The translations under genes and the position numbers were made by a program. From Hymenoscyphus infarciens (lineage: Eukaryota > Ascomycota > Leotiomycetes > Helotiales > Helotiaceae): a stretch of 64,000 nucleotides of DNA. The stretch is from assembly GCA_001414345.1 (NCBI GenBank), contig LLCB01000381.1:20484-84483 (forward strand). Reading direction: 5' to 3'. Shown one piece after another: positions 1-11,694 of this stretch. The number at the start of each line of letters is the position of its first letter. Position 1 is the first letter of the stretch. The notes under the pieces were generated by a model, which ran no database searches, had not been told where the DNA came from, and saw only the letters and a list, made by a program, of their open reading frames with translations.

Positions 1-270
1 TTCTTTATTATATCTACGTAGTCTAATACTCTCTTTTATTATCTTATACTCTACTCTTCTTAGTTTATTATACTATCTTTGTTAGTATTAGTATTCTAGA
101 GAAGAGAATAGAAGCTCTTTATAAGCCTCTCTTTTCTCTATTACTACTACTACTATAATTATTTAGTATAATTATAGAGTGCTTTAGTCTCTTTCTAGAC
201 TATCTAATAGTTATCTAAACGTATTTTAAGGCTTTTAGAGTTACTTTATTAATTCTAAAAAGTTTTTTCT

Positions 271-492
271 TAGAATATTAATTTAATTATTTTATAAGAC
301 TAAGAAAATTAATTTAATTATCTTTTTATAAGACTAAGAAAATTAAATTAATTATTCTATAAGATTAAGAAAATTAATTTAATTATTCTATAAAACTAGG
401 AAAATTAATTTAATTATTCTATAAGACTAGGAAAATTAATTTAATTATCTTATAAGACTAGGAAAACTAATTTAATTATTCTATAAGACTAG
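271..492. repeat. 31-bp AT-rich minisatellite, about 7 units
   Basis: About seven head-to-tail units of roughly 31 bp share the pattern AAAATTAATTTAATTATTC followed by TATAAGACTAGG. Units differ by one to three bases, mostly transitions, and the second unit is a few bases longer. The same unit occurs once only inside the related elements at 12.8 kb and 17.8 kb, so the array looks like a local expansion within one element copy. Confidence 0.85.
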
Positions 493-597
493 AATAATAA
501 GATTTATATTATCTTTATTATTCTAGAATAGCTAGGAGAATTATAGAAGAGGGAGGTACTTTAGAATATAATTACGAATTCCTATAACTCTATAAAA
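271..597 (+). mobile_element. RIP-mutated copy of the CACCAGGGG MITE, with expanded core
   Basis: After the minisatellite, 493-597 follows the right half of the element at 12757-12972 word by word, but with C-to-T and G-to-A changes: the right end GAATTCCTACAACCCCTGG of the better-preserved copy reads GAATTCCTATAACTCTATA here (576 onwards). The left terminal repeat is not recognisable. This copy is inferred to be the most heavily RIP-damaged of three. Confidence 0.7.
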
Positions 598-1740
598 TTA
601 TTCTCTTTAGATAATATTCTTATAAGAATTCTACTATCTATAAGCTTCTCTCGTATAACTTCTACTATATAAGGAGTATTTCCAGAGTTAAGTACTCTAA
701 TAAAGTTCTCTTATATAAGCTATAAAATTTGTAATTTAATTCTAGAAGATATATAATTTCTTGAATTAAGATTAGATTAGAAACGTAATATATATTTAGC
801 TAGAATTGCCTAGCCTCTAAAACTTCTACTAGCTTACTACTTCTATAATAAAAGGCTAGTAGAGAAACTTCAACTACTACGAGCTTTAGTAATAATTATT
901 TATAAGTAGAATATAGGATTTAATAGACTTAGAGACTATAGATATATCTAAAAATACGTCCGAGTTTCTACTAAGTATCTAGTAAAACCTTTAATAAGAG
1001 GTTAGGTTTATTATACTACGGAATATTACTACTATATTATAGCTCTTTATATCTTCTTACTCTATATAATTAAGTCTATATAACGAATAGATAAATAAAA
1101 TATTAAGTATTTATTATAAATATTAAATAAATATATAGTATTTAAGCGATTATTTAAGTATTAAGAGCTTAAATAAATATATTACAAATAGTTTCTATTT
1201 ATTAAGCTTAATATCTATTCTCTAGATCTTAGTATAAAGGGTTTATATAAGTTGAATTTTACTCTCTTTTTATATATATATTTAAATATAACTAAACTAT
1301 AAATTCACTTACTTTTAATTATTATTAATAGATTACTATCGTCTCTACTCTTTATTACTTATATTATATAAAATTAGAGAGTATTATATTAAAGAGTATT
1401 ATATAACACTTTACTTTCTAAAATATTATACACGTATAACGTCGAAAGAGTCAAAAGGCTCTACTCTTTTCATCTTATTTAATAATTTATCTACTTTTTT
1501 AGCCTAGAAACGCCCCGGCGTAGCCTAATCGAGATAACGAAAGCGACTAAAGCGGATAATTTCAAGAGATTTTTATATATATTTAGATAAGTGGGAAACT
1601 ATACTAAAAGGGTAGAGAATATAGAATATTTATAAATAAACGACTGCTATTTATACCCTAAACGCTCCTTATTCTTGAATAATTTAAAGGGTATTTTATC
1701 CGTGGAAAATCGTGAATATTCTGAATATATTCCTAGCTTT

Positions 1741-2350
1741 TATTCGTTGTATAGACCTATAGATGATTACAAACTTCATATTAGGCCGTCAGGATTTAAT
1801 GGTGCAAACAGAATTTGAGATGCGGGAATTGTTCAGAAGCCGTGATGATTCATATTTTTAGGTCAGGAACCGACAGAATCGAGTCCTTTTTTGGAGAAAA
1901 TGAATCAGTATAGGGTCCCGCTGCAAAATTTGAAGACTCGACCCAAGTATCGTTTTCCAAACCTCGTCGGATGCTCTTCTGCTGAGCCACGGGGATGAAT
2001 AAGAAGGGTACGATGTACGAAATATCTTGGAAGTCTTTCATCCCTTGCTGTATGGTTGATTGCAATTGTACGATGATGGACCCTCTGTGGTGTTGGATGT
2101 TATTGGATTTTGGTGTGGAGGTGCGGCTCTATTAGCTCTTCCACCCACTCTTCTAAATCTACACCCCTGTCCATTTGCTTGGTTATCGCGACTTTCAAAA
2201 TCTGCTCCTTTCGTGACTCTAGACAAATTGCTTTCGATCGCGTTTTGGGTTTATACTTTCTCCTCCGCCTTGCGCCTTCTCTTCAAACTCACCACACCAC
2301 ACCACCAATCTGACTCATCCACCAGAGATCTATAATATACGCACACCACG
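1741..2350. other. Upstream region of the P5C reductase gene
   Basis: Unique-looking sequence of normal composition between the RIP block and the start codon at 2351. Short open frames exist on both strands (for example 2060-2335) but none has a recognisable protein. The last 100 bases are C/T-rich and end in CACACCACG before the ATG, typical of a fungal leader. I see no clear TATA box. Confidence 0.5.
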
Positions 2351-3328
2351 ATGGCTTCAACAAAGGGCACTTCGGCGCCAAGAACAGGGCTGACTTTGGC
2401 CATCATCGGCACTGGTATGTACTATGTCAATTTTACTTGGTCGATATTTTGATTCTCTCGACACGGCTTTGACAACGCAGAGTGCTGACTTGTCTTAAAA
2501 GGAAACATGGGCGCACCTATTCTTTCCGCGGTCATGGAATCATGTGCTCGGTCGCTTGTCGCAGGTGAAGAACCAAGAATTTCACATTTCATTGGGACGG
2601 TATCCAGTCAAACCTCAGCAGATGCCCTGCAAAGGCGGTTCTCCAAGTTTGGAGACAGCTTCAAGGTTTCTCGAGACAATGTTTCTAGCATGCAGGCTGC
2701 AGATATCGTCATGCTTGCCTGCAAGCCTTACCTGGCAGAAACAGTACTCAAGGCTGCGGGAGTCCGGGAAGCCTTGAGAGGAAAGTTGATTATCAGTGTC
2801 TTGGTTGGATCCCCGGTGGAAAAGTTGGCAGCGTTCATTGATCCAACCGCACCGGCCAGCGATTTTTACATCAAGAGAGTCATGCTCAATATCGCTGCTG
2901 AGTTCGGCGAGTCCATGGCAGTCATCGAAACTACGTCAATGCCTGAATATATGCAAGAAGAGTCCGACTGGATCTTTCGCCAAGTAGGCGTCACTGCACC
3001 AGTTGCACCAGAGCTTTTTGATATTGCAGGAATAATAGCCGGTCCCGCGAGTGCCTTTTTGTCTGTGGCTTTTGACGGCATTCTAGATGGTGCAGTGAGC
3101 CAGGGGCTCAAAAGAGCCGATGCGAGGAAAATGTTGACGCAGTCGTTGGTTTCCCTGACCACATTGTTGCAAAATGGAGAGCATCCAGCTGTTCTAAGGG
3201 AGAAATACTCCAGTCCTAAGGGTACGACCATTGCTGGATTGCTTTCCTTGGAAGAAGACAGAGTTCGATATGCGTTTAGCAAAGCAGTTATACAGAGTTC
3301 CAAACGGAGCGAGGAGATTGGCAAATAG
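2351..3328 (+). CDS. PRO3: Pyrroline-5-carboxylate reductase
   Basis: Last step of proline synthesis: NAD(P)H-dependent reduction of 1-pyrroline-5-carboxylate to proline, in the cytosol. Exons 2351-2414 and 2502-3328; the intron (GTATGT..AAAAG) splits the nucleotide-binding loop, and joining restores IIGTGNMG at residues 19-26. Product 296 aa, close to the family length. The C-terminal family signature is clear: HPAVLREKYSSPKGTTIAG, the dimerisation and substrate-site helices, preceded by a DGAVSQGLKR segment. The usual central motif VMPNT is altered to VMLNI here, which would need two C-to-T changes relative to the common form. Start chosen because it is the only ATG that reaches the Rossmann motif after splicing. 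Fungi often carry more than one ProC-like protein, so this could be a divergent paralogue rather than the sole PRO3. Stands alone next to a RIP block. Confidence 0.93.
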
Positions 3329-4710
3329 ATGGTTCACGTAGATTTAGAGAAGATGGTTGGTCTTGCGACCTTTTGTTTCTTACCGGAAAGAGAATTTCAT
3401 ATTCCATGCTGGAGCTTTTGGTATTTTCCTTCTTTCTTTCCTTCTTTTCAGTACCAACATCACCGTCCGTCTTTTTCGATGTCAGATAATCATCAGCTGG
3501 GAAATGTCGCGATGATATTTCTCGAGCATCATTCGTCCTCGGTCAATGGTTCAAACTTAATGTCTATCGTCTTTCACGCAATTACGACAGATATTGCTTC
3601 GATGACGAAAAAATTGAAATTGATTTATCTCGTAGGACATTTTACAGCCTTTTCAAATACAAGGTATCGATGAGTGCAAGAAGCATAGGGAGTACACCCA
3701 CTTTCGCAATATTGTCTGAAAGGGTCTAGGAAAACGAGATTCATTCTCTGAGAAGGGTTAGAAGAATGGGGAAACTGATTCCTCCAATTCTCCTAGATGC
3801 TTTCGCATAATAGTTAAGATTGTGTTAAGTTTCTAGAGCAATGGATGGAGGCGGTATACTCAGAGCAAAGCTCGGGATCTTACAAGGTCTTTCCTTTGTG
3901 GCCTTTTGTGTCACAGATGTGGTAAGACGGTAATTTCACGTTGCACATAAAGTCCAAGACATGAGAATAACTCGAATAAGATTGCAGTAATCTGTGCAAT
4001 CCTTCAGCTTTAATTTAAAAGGGGTTCACGAATCTTACCACCGTCGTCACGATGCAAAACGGCATCGGCCCGCTAGATACAAACTAAACTCTGGGATTTC
4101 CTGTGATGGGATGAGAGATCACTTCGCTATGACTGGTTAGCTTTCGAGTTCCTTTCTTTGGCATACAGTATAAGGAAAAGTGTTCTCTTTACCTCTCGTT
4201 ACGGACCCGTCAATCCCACAACTGACCCAAGACGATCCCCGCGCAGCGCGCAGGAGGACACGTCCGCGTTGCGGTCCTCCTTACCAGATAATGGGTGTAC
4301 AAAGCAGCCCTCCGAGCTGTGAGGTCCCGTATACACAATGTAGCACTTGGTCTTGTAGATCCCCTCGGCTTGGGAATTTGTAACATCTTCTCGTGTTTTG
4401 TGTGAACTAGGGCTGATCATCATCAATTCAGATACCCAATGACGAGTCGAAGAGACCAAAGTGGCTTCATAATTAATATTAGGTTACTACAAGTTCTTTC
4501 GATCGCCAAAGAGTGACACTTTTCTTCGGATCATATAACGACAAACCCGCCAACCACCAGTGGCAAGTTCTCTTAGTCAAGGCGTTGTGTCCCATATTTT
4601 GATTTTTCGGTTTACTTCATATTGGTTGTTTCGTTTCTTACTTATTTTGAACTTCCAACATCGATCCTCTTTGTTTCTTCGCCGCACTGATTGCGGTTTC
4701 GAATTCGAGA
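3329..4710. other. Intergenic region with one dispersed-repeat copy
   Basis: No frame here resembles a protein. A frame of 114 codons directly follows the PRO3 stop but shows no codon bias or motif and is probably 3' UTR. The interval contains a copy of the TTTAGAAGAAT repeat (3738-3885) and, from about 4600, the T-rich leader of the esterase gene. Confidence 0.6.
3738..3885 (+). repeat. Dispersed TTAGAAGAAT repeat, copy 1
   Basis: The core ATTCATTCTCTGAGAAGGG followed by TTAGAAGAATGGGG (3739-3770), and a second shared stretch GGTATAC..AGAGCAAAG..TCTTAC (3853-3883), recur in the same order at 43.8-43.95 kb and 45.04-45.17 kb with many substitutions. It is non-coding. Found by eye, so the edges are approximate. 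Confidence 0.5.
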
Positions 4711-7313
4711 ATGAAGTCTCTCACATTGGGCCTCGTCGCTCTTTCTACCTTTGCCATACTCTCCAATGCTAGTGTTGTGCACATCGCAGTCTCCGATGGA
4801 GACATAGAAGTGGACTTTGCCACTAAACAAGAGAGCTCATCCAACTCCCCTAAATCGACCCCACAAGGAAATTCCAAAAACTCGTTCACAAAACCGACCC
4901 CGCCTGTTCAAGTCGTCAACCTTGATTACGAACTCCACGCCGGTAATTTCACAGTAAGTCCGAAGAACAAAACTCCCATATCATGAGCTCAATAGGCTAA
5001 CCAAGAATTCCTATTTAGGAAACTGGAAAGTATCTAAACTTCAAGAACATCCCATATGCTCAGCCACCACTAAATGAATTCCGTTGGCTCCCCGCGGCGG
5101 ATGTCGAAGAATTTCGCGAAGAAGTGAACCATGGTTCAAAGTCCTATATTTGCCCTCAAGTCAATCCTGGCTGGGCAGCAAAGGCAGTCGAATTTGTTTC
5201 GGGTTTCAACAATGAAACCTGGGATAACAAATGGAAAGTTCCGATAAACTCAAGTCAATATGGTACAATTCCAAAACAGGATGACTTAGGTAATGTCCTT
5301 TTTTTTTACTTTCTTTCATGTGCTAATTGTGGGGGCTTCAGTCAACGAGGATTGCTTAACACTTGATGTTGTGGTTCCTGTGCCGGTGTGGGAGAAGAAA
5401 AATTTCTACAAAGGTACGTCTGCTCATGTGTTCAGAGCCAAGATGCTAGAGGACTAAGCTATGAGGAATAGCTCCTGTAGTAGTATGGATCCATGGTGGG
5501 GGTTTCATAGCTGGTTCGAAGGATCAACACGGAAGCCCGGAGGGTCTTCTAGACGCCGCGGGTAAAGATGGGGATGAAATAATTTTCGTATGCTACAGAA
5601 TATCCTTCCATTTCAAACTTTTTCTAAGTACATTTTGAGGTGGCTATGAACTATCGACTTGGGGCTTTCGGATGGTTAGGTGGAGATAAATTCAAAGAGC
5701 AAGGCGGCCTACCTAATCTCGGACTGCATGATCAAAACTTTGCTTTGGGGTGGGTGAAGAGATACATTGAGCGTTTTGGTGGTGACTCTCAGAGGTATGT
5801 TCCGTCATGTGGATTTCATGCTTCCAATATGCTAACAACACCACAGGGTTACAGTGATGGGACAAAGTGCCGGCGCTTCTAGTATTTTACATCATATCAC
5901 TTCTTATGGCGGAGACCAAGGCCTTGGACCACCAGATTTTGATGCTGCCATCATTCAAAGTCCGGGATTCTTCCCACAGGCAAACGCTACACAGGATGAC
6001 GACACTTTCGCTGCCTTCCTCGCTCTAGCAAACTCCACAGACCTTCAAAGTCTCACTGAAAAGAACTCCTCAGTCCTTATTGCAGCAAATGCAAACCTAT
6101 CTTGGAATTCTCCGTACGGTTATTTCAACTTCGGTCCTACGGTTGATGATCGGTATGTCCCAGATCTCCCAGGGAGACTTCTCGAGGATGGAAAGTTCCA
6201 TAGTCACATTCCACTTTTCCTGGGCCACGAAAGACTTGATGGCCTCATCTTTTTACCCCCCTGGATTCGATCAAACAAGGCTTTTAGAGATGAGATCGAG
6301 CAAACTTATCCCGGAATTCCAAATTCTACGTTGGGTTTCATTGCGAACAATTATACTATTCCCGTTCCCTCGAAAACTGTCCCAGCTCAACTTACCCTGA
6401 TGGCGGTTTCAGATATCCTCAACGTAGGCTACCTATTCTGTGCTACGATGAAACATAGTCTAACGAGATAAACAGCATATTGGTATCGAGTGCAACAACT
6501 ACTATTTGACCGAGGCCTCTCTCAAAGCTTCATCATCCACACCGGTCTGGAGATACATTTTCAACTCTCTCCCAGCAGTTCACGATTACGATATTGGATA
6601 CACTGTAACCATCTCCCTCCACTACTCCTGCAACATCACTAACAAATCCCCAGTTCTTCCCCAACAAAGGCCCCATCCAACCGGTCAACGAATCGCTCGC
6701 TCACTTCTTCCAACAATCCCTCGTGAACTTTATCCGTGACCGAAATCCAAATCCCCAGGGCCAAGCCAAATGGGATCAATACAAACTGAACCAACGACGA
6801 GTAATGAACTTGGGCAAGAAAGATCAACTCCTCCCTGATTATACATGGGAATCAAGAGATGACACTATGCTTCGAGAAAAGTGTGCATTTTGGCAATCTT
6901 CTCCCTTTTATCCCCCACTTCCGAAGCCTAAGGAACCGAAGCAACCGAAACAACCTCCTAAAGAACCAAAAGAACGACATTTTCCACCGAAAGATCCAAA
7001 TAGAAAGCCAGACGAACCTAGACCCAGACCTCAGCCTCCCTTTGAGCCACCCTTTGAACCAGCGCCACATCCTGAGCCTGAACCAAGGCCAAGGCCCGAC
7101 TTATCTGGACCAAAACCAGAACCTCCCTTCCATCCATTCCCGAAGCCCAAGCCATTACCTACTGAACCAGGACATGAGCCATTGCCAACAGAGCCCGAGC
7201 CAGAACCAACAGAGCCGGGTCTAGACCTGAAACCAGAGCCGACGGAGCCAGACCCAGAAGATGGAGAAAACAGATTCGTGATGCAGTATGCTGATCATAG
7301 GGGACTAGTTTAA
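4711..7313 (+). CDS. Secreted type-B carboxylesterase/lipase with Pro-rich tail
   Basis: Alpha/beta-hydrolase of the carboxylesterase B family, predicted to be secreted and to hydrolyse carboxylic esters. Eight exons: 4711-4953, 5019-5289, 5342-5413, 5472-5587, 5640-5794, 5847-6423, 6476-6604, 6654-7313; 740 aa. An N-terminal signal peptide is visible (about residues 1-20). Family marks in order: NEDCLTLDV, oxyanion loop HGGG (203-206), nucleophile elbow GQSAG with Ser293, catalytic acid in GHERLDGLIF where Asp417 stands in the usual Glu position, and His514 in VHDYDIGYTFF. The intron at 6424-6475 is decided by frame: reading through it reaches a stop, removing it gives the normal NNYYLTEA segment. 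After the hydrolase domain (about residue 605) comes a tail of about 135 residues rich in Pro, Glu, Lys and Arg with PEP/TEP repeats, which is not part of the family. Substrate unknown. Confidence 0.9.
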
Positions 7314-8618
7314 TGCTAGAAGTTTAAAGATGGAAGATATGGATTGGGGGGCATTGAACTTTGAACTTTGTTTTCGTACACGTGACCTGGCACTTGTATA
7401 TTTTCCTAGCTCTTGCCAGCCTTTACTATTTAGACGTTTTACATACCAAATAGCACCACCAGATTCATATTGATCCAGTTGATCCTATACCAAGGATGAA
7501 CCAGTACGAGCCCTGTGACAGATAATTCATAATCTATGTTACCGGCCTGAACACAATCACTGTTCTTCAAACTCGAGAAGCATCAAATGCCAGCCTTGAG
7601 ATAGTTTCCAAGGTTCGTAATACCTTCCCTTCTCACAAAGAAGGAGATTGTCGACGAACAACCCATTTTTATCTTGAAAATACGCGAGTTCCCCTGAATT
7701 TTCGTCATTTTGGTCCCATCGCGAGAAAGTCTATTGCGAAATATCCGTTTTCAGTCCAAATTATGTTTGTGGAAGGCTGGAAGTCTTGTTCAGCTGTATG
7801 GAGAAAGGAGAGTAACCAATTTTGTTGGCCAATCTTAAATTATGAAAGATTTGTCGAGACTGGGGTCTTCTTGATGAGGCTTCCTGGGGCGTGGAGAAGG
7901 GGCGTGGAGAAGGGGCGTGGAGACGGCAGGTATCCCCAAACCCATAAGTCAACACCTTGAGAGAACGAAATCGGAAAGGTCAAATTCGAATTGTGGACTC
8001 ACAAAAAGCTTGCCGAGTGTAAACTCAATTCTGGAAATTTATGCGAGTGAAAAGACAGCTAAACTCGATGCTAAAAGTAAAAGCCTTACAGGCTGATATG
8101 CGCTCGAGAGTACTCCGATTTAAAGTGCTCAATGTCACAATAATTTGTGGAGAAGCGAATGTTGACCACTTTCAATAACTACGAGTACTGGTGGAGACTG
8201 AATTGGCGCTCTGGGCGGAGATGCGACGAGGAAGAGTGCGCAATCCTCCGTCGAACCCTTCCTCAAATAACCAGAACGTAGAAGAAATAAGAGTACCAGA
8301 AGCACTGAAGCAAAGATCGAGATAAAACAAAATGACCACCAGGACGGGAAACACCGTTGATGCAACTTCTGGCAAGGATCAATAAACCATCGCATATGGT
8401 ACTGGTTAATTAATTGTCACAAAACGGACTAGGGGGAGCTAAATGAGTTCGAAACAGAAGAGAAACAAAGCTTCTAGGTAGGCACTTGATCCAAATACCA
8501 CTGCATCATCGATATAGCTTTAAAGGTGGTGTGCAAAGCTGCTTTCTCTCTTTCAAACGAAGCTGAAAAGAACGGAAAGCCGGACAAAGTGGAGGATTTG
8601 ATTGGACTGGTCATACGT

Positions 8619-9130
8619 GCTTACTCCACCTGATTTTATTTTTAGCCCCCAATCTTGATGATTGGCTTACACGGTAGTTGTTAGCTTACCAGTGACTCTA
8701 CTTTCAGCAGCTTACTCGCTAGTTTGCCAGCTTACTCCACACTTATTAGCTTACTAGTCAACCGAAGGCTTACTCGTCAGGTGATAGCTTTCTTGTTGAT
8801 TGATAGATTGCTTGTCATTTGTTAGCTTATCCGCCAATTGATAGCTTACTCCATAACCGAGAGCTTACTCGTGATTCTTTTTGGCCCCCAAAGATGGTGC
8901 TTAGCTTATCCGTTGCTTACTCGTTGCTTACTCGCAGCTTAGCCAAGAAGAGTTAGACACGATGAGGTTAGGAATATTAAAACCTCCCTGCCCAATTGTT
9001 TTAGAACAACGAAGATTTCGGGTTTTTCTCAGCTCGAATACAAAATTCATGGTCCACACTTAAGCAGAAATAGCTCCCAAATATCTGTCTAGCTTACAGT
9101 TGCTTACTTGTTCTTTCTTTGGCTTACTCG
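8619..9130 (+). repeat. Degenerate array of GCTTACTCG words
   Basis: The word GCTTAC, most often as AGCTTACTCG or GCTTACTCC, occurs about fourteen times in 510 bases (for example 8619, 8708, 8728, 8747, 8768, 8914, 8924, 9121), with decayed forms such as AGCTTATCCG in between. Spacing is irregular, roughly 10-45 bases. The block also repeats a TTGGCCCCCAA-like phrase at about 8643 and 8881. The reverse complement of the same word fills parts of the AT-rich block after 59.8 kb. Confidence 0.7.
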
Positions 9131-9741
9131 TGACTTTCTTTTTGGCTCTCAAATACTTTGCTACTTGACATAATCGTGTGGCCTCAGTAGTCACCATCCT
9201 CACCACTCTCATTATCGCCCCCCAATTCGATATTTAACTTGATATCCCTTTTTATATTGTGTTGGCAAGACCCGAGGACTTGAAGTTTGAATATAAATCT
9301 ATGACCTTTGTGTCTAGATTACAGGTAATAGCTGGAGGTCTTAAGATCGCACTACACGGGAAGACTTCGGGAAGTCCACGCCAACTTGGAGCCCAGCAAT
9401 ACCTATATGAATTTGCTTCGATAACTAATGTAAAAAGTAATCGCACTAAGGATCAGATGCGGGAAGAATAACTTGCGTTCCAAAATATTTCACTAAGTCA
9501 CGTTTCAAGTGAAGTCACTTTGTAAGTTATAGTGCTAGAGTTTTCAGAAAGACTACTAAGGGGGGAGTACCCGCAGATTGCATTGGTGCAAGCAGCTGAG
9601 TTCTATGCAAATTTCACCCAAAATTCACCACAGCACATGCTATGATACATACACCTCACATTCACTTTCCACTCCTCAGGCAATAATTGCTGATATAATT
9701 AGAGGCTAGTTATTAAAAGTCAATAGCAACAAAATAGGTGG

Positions 9742-9942
9742 ATGGAGGATTTTCCCAGTGACAGGGAGAACTTCATCATATGTCCCGAAAAAGATCTCAC
9801 CAATGCAACCAACCCGCAAATTTCACAAGCGCAATTGAATAACTGGATAGTTAACTTCTCCAGAAGAACACAAACTAAAAAAGATTATCTTCTCCGAAGC
9901 CTTCTTACTATTTACAGGGAATACAAGATCAGTTCAAATTGA
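9742..9942 (+). other. Small ORF with weak homeodomain-like helix
   Basis: A 66-codon frame contains PSD near its start and then ISQAQLNNWIVNFSRR, which resembles the third helix of TALE/KN-type homeodomains (consensus QVxNWFxNxRRR). Phe of the WF pair is Ile here, and no other part of a homeodomain gene is found nearby. It could be a remnant of a homeobox gene or chance similarity. Confidence 0.2.
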
Positions 9943-11440
9943 CTTCTTTCAAGTCCTAACCATAGCATATAAGATGGTCACGTGTGGCTTAGCAACGAGT
10001 AGCATTAAAGCGAGCGTTCCCAGAGAGGTCCAGTAGTCGCCCAACCCTTGAAGGACTAGCACAACAGCCCTCGTTTGAAATAGTACTTCGTCTTACGCGG
10101 ATCAAACAATTCTACGCCTTCTAGTCCAGTGCTTTTAGACTCTTGGTTGGCGAAATATTAACGACCGACAGCAGCTTATCTTTTGACAGCGACTTAATTT
10201 TCGACAACTTGAATACTTTCGGATTTCTCAGGCATAAGTGCAGACCACAGTGAATTGGAAGTGTAGAAATTGATTTGAACAGTTAGCTTGATTTGAGAGT
10301 GCCACACTAAACGCGCTCTACGCAGCTTCTTTCCAGGGTTTCTCTCTTTCTCTCGTTATGAAGAGTTGGCTTGGCCTCGCCTCTTAAACAAGAGACCCAG
10401 CCAGTTTTGAAAAGCTTTGAAACGATTTGACCAGCTTCTGATTAAGAGGTAAACTACCAGTGGTGTACCTTTTTTGAAAGTTTCCCTCGTAGATATTCTA
10501 AGATGGCTTTCTCGTGCCCATATCCCTATAGCGGCGGTCCATATTTATCTGCTTTTAAATAGTTGCCTGCGAGCGAAGTGAGCAATTGTCCCCAGTTGAA
10601 ACTTTCGAGGAGAATGATGAAAGGGAGCCGGAATTTTCACGCCAGGCCAATCCTTCGCAATCAAGGGCGGATAGGCTGTCTCCTTCGTGAGATTTGACCC
10701 AGGGGAGAAGAAGTTGAAACTCGACTTCGAATTCTGGAACCGGAAGAAGTCCGAATAAGCTCGGAATGCAGTGGTAGGGTTGATAGCAGATCTGCTCTCG
10801 ACAGTGACTGATTTTTCGGTAGCAGACTTTCTATTTTTTGTCTTCAGTTCCTATAGATACTCCCCGAAAACACTATCAAGTACACGTTAACCAGATTATT
10901 AGGAGGGGTAAGAACTAATCTATGTAGTAATCTTCATAAAGTTGGGTTAAAACCCAAGAGAAACCATCTTCTCTTTGCCAGGAACTCTGATCTTTCGAAA
11001 TGAATCTCCAAGCAGCTAGTACTCACCCTCCTATAGGCTAGCTACATAGTATTTCACTGACAATTTCCTTGCCCGGGTTCTCTGGACTCAACAAGTTTCG
11101 TGCTCTGTACATTCATGCGAATACATAAACTGTTTGAGTCTCTAGGTCCAAGCTCCTCAGCGGAAATAGACCAGCTATTTAAGTCTAGGAAGCTTAACTT
11201 TGATATACGAGAAAACAGTAAACTAGCTCCATATATTATATAAGCCAGTAAATTCCACTTTCCCATAACCCCACTTCTCTAATCTCCCACGGCGAAGAGA
11301 GTTCTGATGGGGTATTCAAAATCAAAGGGAACAGGTGACTTGAAGCGAGACTAGATAAGAATATTCTAACCACGAGAGAGGCGAAATTGCAATTTTCGAG
11401 AAGAGAAAAAAACCAGAGAGGTTTCAAAATTCCAGGGGGT

Positions 11441-11442
<2 letters not shown>

Positions 11443-11497
<55 letters not shown>
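11443..11497. repeat. (GA)n microsatellite
   Basis: Uninterrupted GA dinucleotides over 55 bases, about 200 bases beyond the 3' end of the first Kre9-like gene. Confidence 0.97.
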
Positions 11498-11501
<4 letters not shown>

Positions 11502-11694
11502 ACTCGAAGTGAAGATAGACCCACTTGGCACCTACTTCTCAACATTTTCCATGTATTAAAAATTATATTTCAGCCAAAACCCTTTTGCCGTATGCTAGAC
11601 CTGCAAGGCATTCCAATAGACAGTTTTCCGTGACAACCATCTTTCCCACGAGCAAACTCGCAAACTCCTAGACCGCCTAATACCGCCGCAACGT

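Larger units (their letters stand above)
1..1740. repeat. AT-rich RIP-degraded repeat block
   Basis: The stretch is dominated by A and T, and the dinucleotides CA and TG are scarce, while CG survives in places (for example around 1510-1550). That is what C-to-T mutation at CpA leaves behind. No open frame of useful length is present on either strand, so it is a dead repeat of unknown origin. It ends sharply near 1740, where ordinary composition starts upstream of the proline gene. Confidence 0.85.
7314..11694. other. Gene-poor interval with degenerate repeats
   Basis: About 4.4 kb without a convincing gene. It holds the GCTTACTC word array (8619-9130), a small frame at 9742-9942 with weak homeodomain character, and a GA microsatellite. 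The stretch 9950-11050 has ordinary composition but only short frames; it may be decayed transposon sequence, though I could not identify a family. Confidence 0.6.

Noticed and set aside
271..492. Regular 31-bp repeats that might be taken for a CRISPR array
   Set aside because: Units are contiguous with no unique spacers, and the genome is eukaryotic; it is a minisatellite.
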